DNA of 9,824 nt, taken from the NCBI GenBank assembly GCA_945957225.1, contig CAMFKK010000055.1, forward strand, positions 1 through 9,824, read 5' to 3'. The notes beneath the pieces were generated by a model. The model saw only the letters and a program-made list of their open reading frames with translations. It made no database searches and was not told the origin of the DNA. This document shows positions 7,004-9,824 of the stretch, piece by piece; position 1 is the stretch's first letter; each line of letters begins with the position of its first letter. This DNA comes from an uncultured Sphingobacteriia bacterium. Its GTDB lineage: Bacteria > Bacteroidota > Bacteroidia > Chitinophagales > Chitinophagaceae. The position numbers were made by a program, and so were the translations under genes.

Positions 7004-7663
7004 ATGGCTAAGAGAACGCATACGGTAAAAGCAACTAATCACGCATTAAGCGGTATAGAATTAACCGGCGCAGGAAAACGCTTTAACAGGGAATGGATTT
7101 TCAAGGGTTTTAGTCATGAGTTTCAACCTGGTAAGTCTTATGCTATTACTGGGCCCAATGGCTCTGGGAAAAGCACACTCTTACAAGCTATTGCAGGAAG
7201 CTTACAATTGAGTGAGGGAACCATGGAGTGGAGAAATGAAGCTCCAATTGATCCAGAACAAGTTTTCTTACACTTGGCCATTGTTGCACCCTATCTTGAA
7301 TTGATAGAAGAAATGTCTGCTAGGGAATTTTTGCATTTTCATGCACAATTCAAACCTTTATTACCAGGGGTCAGTATTGATGAAATGCTTCAAATTATTG
7401 GATTAGAAAAAGCAGCTACAAAACAAATCAGATTCTACAGCAGTGGCATGAAACAACGTGTAAAATTGGCGCAGGCCATTTTTGCGGATGTACCCGTAAT
7501 CCTTTTGGATGAACCTTGCACCAATCTTGACCAAACGGGCTATGCCTTGTATCATCATTTGATTCAGGATTACGCCAAGGATAAACTAATCATTGTTAGT
7601 AGTAATGACCTACAAGAGTATGATTTCTGCACAGAGATCATCAATATCAAAGATTACAAATAG
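7004..7663 (+). CDS. ABC transporter ATP-binding protein with atypical Q- and H-loops
   Basis: 219-aa ABC-type ATPase, CcmA-like in overall look. It has Walker A GPNGSGKST (50-58), signature YSSGMKQR (146-152 region, LSGGQ-like), and Walker B VILLDEP with catalytic E170. Two switch residues differ from the norm: the Q-loop Gln appears as Ala (IVAPYLEL, A96), and the H-loop His as Asn (VSSND, N201). The rest is well kept, so this looks like a subfamily trait rather than decay. No permease gene adjoins it; the next gene is a DoxX-like protein, so partner and substrate are unknown. A TTG at 6986 would add six residues, but the ATG at 7004 is preferred because the upstream bases include a near-consensus -7 box (TTACTTTG, 6990-6997). 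That box has no well-spaced -33 partner (TTTG at 6972-6975 is only 14 nt away). If the box is real, the leader is almost absent. Confidence 0.85.
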   Translation: MAKRTHTVKATNHALSGIELTGAGKRFNREWIFKGFSHEFQPGKSYAITGPNGSGKSTLLQAIAGSLQLSEGTMEWRNEAPIDPEQVFLHLAIVAPYLELIEEMSAREFLHFHAQFKPLLPGVSIDEMLQIIGLEKAATKQIRFYSSGMKQRVKLAQAIFADVPVILLDEPCTNLDQTGYALYHHLIQDYAKDKLIIVSSNDLQEYDFCTEIINIKDYK

Positions 7664-7666
7664 CAG

Positions 7667-7697
7667 TTTGCGTAATGGGAAAATCTGATTAATTTTC
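7667..7697 (+). promoter_or_regulatory. Candidate promoter of the DoxX-like gene (TTTG-N19-TAATTTTC)
   Basis: TTTG at 7667-7670 and TAATTTTC at 7690-7697 (one mismatch, last base, to TAnnTTTG) are 19 nt apart. They lie in the 66-nt gap after the ABC ATPase stop, with the ATG 32 nt downstream. The DoxX-like gene may therefore be transcribed separately as well as by read-through. Confidence 0.38.
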
Positions 7698-7729
7698 TCT
7701 CACCATATTACCTCCCACAAAACTGGATC

Positions 7730-8095
7730 ATGAAAAAAGACAAAATCATTTATTGGACAACTACCATTCTCATCTTCCTATTTGAAGGTCTGATGCCAGC
7801 ACTCACTTCCCAAACGGAACTAGCCAAGCAGGGTATTAGTCATTTAGGATATCCGTTGTATTTTGGCAATGCCTTGGTTGTATTTAAAGTATTAGGCACC
7901 CTCCTTTTAATCATTCCTGTTGTACCTAAAAAGCTAAAAGAGCTGGCTTATGCTGGATTTATATTTGATTTTATATTTGCCTCCATCAGCCATTTTGTAG
8001 TAGATGGTATAGGATTTGAAGGATTTTTTCCATTGGTTGTTTTGGCAATTCTAATGGTCTCCTATACTTATTTTCAAAAATTGCAAAAGAACTAG
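7730..8095 (+). CDS. DoxX-like four-helix membrane protein
   Basis: 121-aa inner-membrane protein of the DoxX-like type. Four hydrophobic segments can be seen, at about 6-25, 43-65, 72-91 and 98-115. A lysine-rich start (MKKDK) and the cluster PKKLK (66-70) between helices 2 and 3 suggest these parts face the cytoplasm. The conserved loop SHLGYPLYFGNALVVFKVLG (37-56) between helices 1 and 2 is typical of this family. Members are often small, stress-associated or of unknown function, and no catalytic residues can be named. The gene is complete, follows the ABC ATPase by 66 nt and has its own candidate promoter. Because it is so short it is unlikely to be the permease of that ATPase. The function remains unknown. 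Confidence 0.8.
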   Translation: MKKDKIIYWTTTILIFLFEGLMPALTSQTELAKQGISHLGYPLYFGNALVVFKVLGTLLLIIPVVPKKLKELAYAGFIFDFIFASISHFVVDGIGFEGFFPLVVLAILMVSYTYFQKLQKN

Positions 8096-8197
8096 CAAAA
8101 CCATCCCTATCAATTTGTTTGTCTTGATAAAAAAAATTAATGAATTATTCCTACTGTTTTAGTAGACTTTTATTATCTTGGCCACAAATTCAGATCC

Positions 8198-9391
8198 ATG
8201 AAAAGAATAATAATGATTAGCCTGTTTTTTTCAGGTATTTCAGTCTTAGTTACTGCTCAAACAAGTCCAGCTCCTAAACCCAATCTCAACTTAACTGCAG
8301 ACTTAAGTAGTATTCAACAACCCTTGAGTAAGATTTTTTTATCTTATTATAATACCAGTACCAAATTCAGGTTCAATGATAGTGTTGATTTACGCAATAG
8401 CAAAATTGCCAATTTTCAATTGGTATTATCAGAACCTATTTTAGCCCAATTAAGGGTAGTTCCAGATAGAACTGGTGATACTAGTAAGCGCGCAAGACAG
8501 GCTTCTGCTAGTGATTTTTTTAGTGTCTATTTAGAAGCAGGAAAGATTACAGTTCTTGCAAAAGATTCTTTAAGCAATAGCACTGTTACAGGTTCAAAAT
8601 CGCATATTGAATATGCTAATTTAAAAGCAAAAGCAGCTGCATTTGATCCTCCCATGAAAGCACTTTATGCTAAGTACTCTGAAGCAAGAAAAAATAATGC
8701 TTCCACTGAGCTAATTGAAAAATCCATAGACTCATTAGACAATCTTGTCAAAGAAAAAGTTTACTTGGGTTTTCTAAAAGCACCTGCTACCAAAAATTCT
8801 CCAGTGGCTATTTATGCACTAATTCAATATGCTGGTTACGCCATTAACCCAGTTACAACTGAACCAGTTTTCAAACAGCTAGGAGCAGTTCCCAAAAATC
8901 TACCCAGTGGAAAGATTTTTGAACAAAGAATTGTACTGGCCAAAAAATTAGAAATAGGTCAATACGCCATTCCTTTTTCACAGACAGATACTTTAGGGAA
9001 AATTTTTAGCCTAGCTTCTTTAAAAGGCAAAGTAGTCTTGGTAGATTTCTGGGCTAGTTGGTGTGGACCATGTAGGGCTGAAAACCCAAATGTGGTTAAA
9101 GCCTTCAACACCTATAAAGACAAGGGTTTTACAGTATTAGGCGTTTCTCTTGACCAACCTGGTGCCAAAGAACGCTGGATCAAAGCCATTCATGATGATG
9201 GATTAACCTGGAACCATGTTTCAGATTTAAAATACTGGGACAATGAAGTATCAAAGGCCTATGGTATTCAAGCCATTCCTCAAAACTATCTATTAGACAA
9301 AGAAGGAAAAATTATTGGGAAAAATCTTCGTGGAGAGGCATTGCAAACCTTTCTGAAAAATTTATTTGAGACAAGTACTGGTACTAACTAA
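8198..9391 (+). CDS. Exported TlpA-like thioredoxin / redoxin-domain protein
   Basis: 397-aa predicted periplasmic or surface-linked disulfide oxidoreductase. A signal peptide is clear (MKRI, hydrophobic 5-19, likely cleavage after VTAQ at about 21). Residues 30-130 form a beta-rich region resembling the DUF4369-type N-terminal domain of Bacteroidota thioredoxins, and 140-250 is largely helical. The C-terminal redoxin/TlpA domain (about 255-392) has the active site W288-C289-G290-P291-C292 in DFWASWCGPC, the cis-proline P361 in IQAIPQNYLLD, and the typical LRGEAL end. Both cysteines are present, so reductase activity is likely; the target proteins are unknown. It is monocistronic in appearance, with 102 nt upstream that hold only short weak repeats and no convincing promoter match. 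The strong terminator at 9413-9440 closes the transcript. Confidence 0.9.
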   Translation: MKRIIMISLFFSGISVLVTAQTSPAPKPNLNLTADLSSIQQPLSKIFLSYYNTSTKFRFNDSVDLRNSKIANFQLVLSEPILAQLRVVPDRTGDTSKRARQASASDFFSVYLEAGKITVLAKDSLSNSTVTGSKSHIEYANLKAKAAAFDPPMKALYAKYSEARKNNASTELIEKSIDSLDNLVKEKVYLGFLKAPATKNSPVAIYALIQYAGYAINPVTTEPVFKQLGAVPKNLPSGKIFEQRIVLAKKLEIGQYAIPFSQTDTLGKIFSLASLKGKVVLVDFWASWCGPCRAENPNVVKAFNTYKDKGFTVLGVSLDQPGAKERWIKAIHDDGLTWNHVSDLKYWDNEVSKAYGIQAIPQNYLLDKEGKIIGKNLRGEALQTFLKNLFETSTGTN

Positions 9392-9412
9392 TCATTTGCA
9401 ATTTTAGTCAAT

Positions 9413-9440
9413 AAAAAACCCTTCTCCGGAAGGGTTTTTT
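9413..9440 (+). terminator. Intrinsic terminator after the thioredoxin gene
   Basis: A perfect 12-bp stem is formed by AAAAAACCCTTC (9413-9424) and GAAGGGTTTTTT (9429-9440), closed by the tetraloop TCCG. The right arm supplies the T-tract and the left arm an A-tract, so it could act in both directions. It begins 22 nt past the stop at 9391. Confidence 0.92.
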
Positions 9441-9503
9441 ATTTTAGGTATCTAAGGTGGTTACTATTTACAAAATCATTAATTTGAGATACAAAGAAAT
9501 ATC

Positions 9504-9777
9504 ATGATTCGTCTACTTAGATCAGATAGCAGTCATCCAGATTTTAGAACAATGGTTCAATTATTGGATCAAGACCTTGCTATTCGGGATGGAGCAGATC
9601 ATGGGTTTTATGCCCAGTTTAATAAAATTGATGCTATTCAACATTGTATCATTGCCTATTATGATGAACAAGCCGTTGGTTGTGGTGCCATCAAGGCTTT
9701 TGGCACTGATGCTATGGAAGTAAAAAGAATGTATGTGGCACCAGCATCAAGGGGAAAATCCATTGCTTTAAAAATAC
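9504..9777 (+). CDS. GNAT family N-acetyltransferase, 3' truncated at the contig end
   Basis: N-terminal 91 residues of a GCN5-related N-acetyltransferase, which would transfer acetyl from acetyl-CoA to an unknown amine. The segments IIAYYDEQAVGCGAIKAF (49-66) and MEVKRMYVAP (71-80) are the usual central strands. The acetyl-CoA pyrophosphate loop ASRGKSIALKI (81-91) follows, with Ser86 where the common R-x-x-G-x-G/A pattern has Gly. About half of a typical 150-aa family member is present. The frame stays open to 9824, but everything from 9778 is sequencing adapter, so residues after I91 (PVSYTHLRAHETGAYL) are not biological. It starts 63 nt after the terminator, and no clear promoter is seen in that gap. 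Confidence 0.85.
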
Positions 9778-9824
9778 CTGTCTCTTATACACATCTCCGA
9801 GCCCACGAGACCGGAGCCTATCTC
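9778..9824 (+). other. Illumina Nextera adapter read-through (non-genomic)
   Basis: The final 47 bases match library adapter exactly from recall. 9778-9796 is the 19-bp Tn5 mosaic end CTGTCTCTTATACACATCT. 9797-9811 is the read-2 arm CCGAGCCCACGAGAC. 9812-9819 (CGGAGCCT) sits where the 8-base i7 index belongs, and I recall it as a Nextera XT v2 index. 9820-9824 (ATCTC) starts the P7 arm. The order and lengths leave little room for chance. Not a mobile element of the organism. Confidence 0.97.

Noticed and set aside
8108..8129. Inverted repeat TATCAA / TTGATA after the DoxX-like gene
   Set aside because: Only six AT-rich pairs with a 10-nt loop, followed by an A-tract on the plus strand rather than a T-tract. 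Not a credible terminator for this strand.
8151..8165. Inverted repeat CTACT / AGTAG upstream of the thioredoxin gene
   Set aside because: A five-pair stem in AT-rich DNA is expected by chance. No second copy or promoter overlap supports an operator.
9778..9824. Tn5-like mosaic end as a sign of a natural transposon
   Set aside because: The mosaic end is followed directly by synthetic adapter arm, index position and P7 bases. It comes from library preparation, not from a mobile element.
1..9824. CRISPR arrays, IS elements, tRNA/rRNA genes, defence or toxin systems
   Set aside because: No spaced direct repeats, transposase motifs, RNA gene signatures or defence domains were seen on either strand.

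Overview
The window reads as chromosomal DNA of a Bacteroidota bacterium, probably Chitinophagaceae-like with moderate to low GC. The lineage call rests on several hallmarks: a PorX-type response regulator of the type IX secretion system, an lpxD / lpxC-fabZ fusion / lpxA lipid A cluster, TAnnTTTG-type promoters with little use of Shine-Dalgarno sites, and a TlpA-like exported thioredoxin. The genus is not resolved.

Layout. 1-1286 (minus): 5' part of porX, running off the left edge. 1287-1413: divergent promoter region. 1414-6107 (plus): an HD-domain phosphohydrolase, lpxD, the lpxC-fabZ fusion and lpxA, which supply the first committed steps of lipid A synthesis (UDP-GlcNAc O-acylation, deacetylation, N-acylation) plus the FabZ dehydratase. 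6104-6877 (minus): a family-2-like glycosyltransferase, convergent with lpxA; the two genes share the palindromic stop CTAG. 7004-7663 (plus): a lone ABC ATPase with altered Q- and H-loops. 7730-8095: a four-helix DoxX-like membrane protein. 8198-9391: an exported TlpA/redoxin-like thioredoxin protein, followed by a strong intrinsic terminator at 9413-9440. 9504-9777: the start of a GNAT acetyltransferase.

The last 47 bases (9778-9824) are not genomic. They match the Illumina Nextera transposon mosaic end, the read-2 adapter arm, an 8-base index and the first bases of the P7 arm. The contig therefore ends in untrimmed adapter, and the GNAT reading frame past residue 91 is artificial.

Most of the window is core envelope biology: lipid A synthesis next to a T9SS regulator, a possible LPS-sugar transferase and membrane or periplasmic proteins. 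I see no defence island, CRISPR array, insertion sequence, tRNA or rRNA, and no convincing new multi-gene system. The points worth a second look are small-scale: a perfect 8-bp hairpin holding one candidate lpxA start codon in its loop, with a mini-ORF ahead of it; a porX promoter that abuts its start codon; the shared CTAG stop; and the unusual ABC ATPase.
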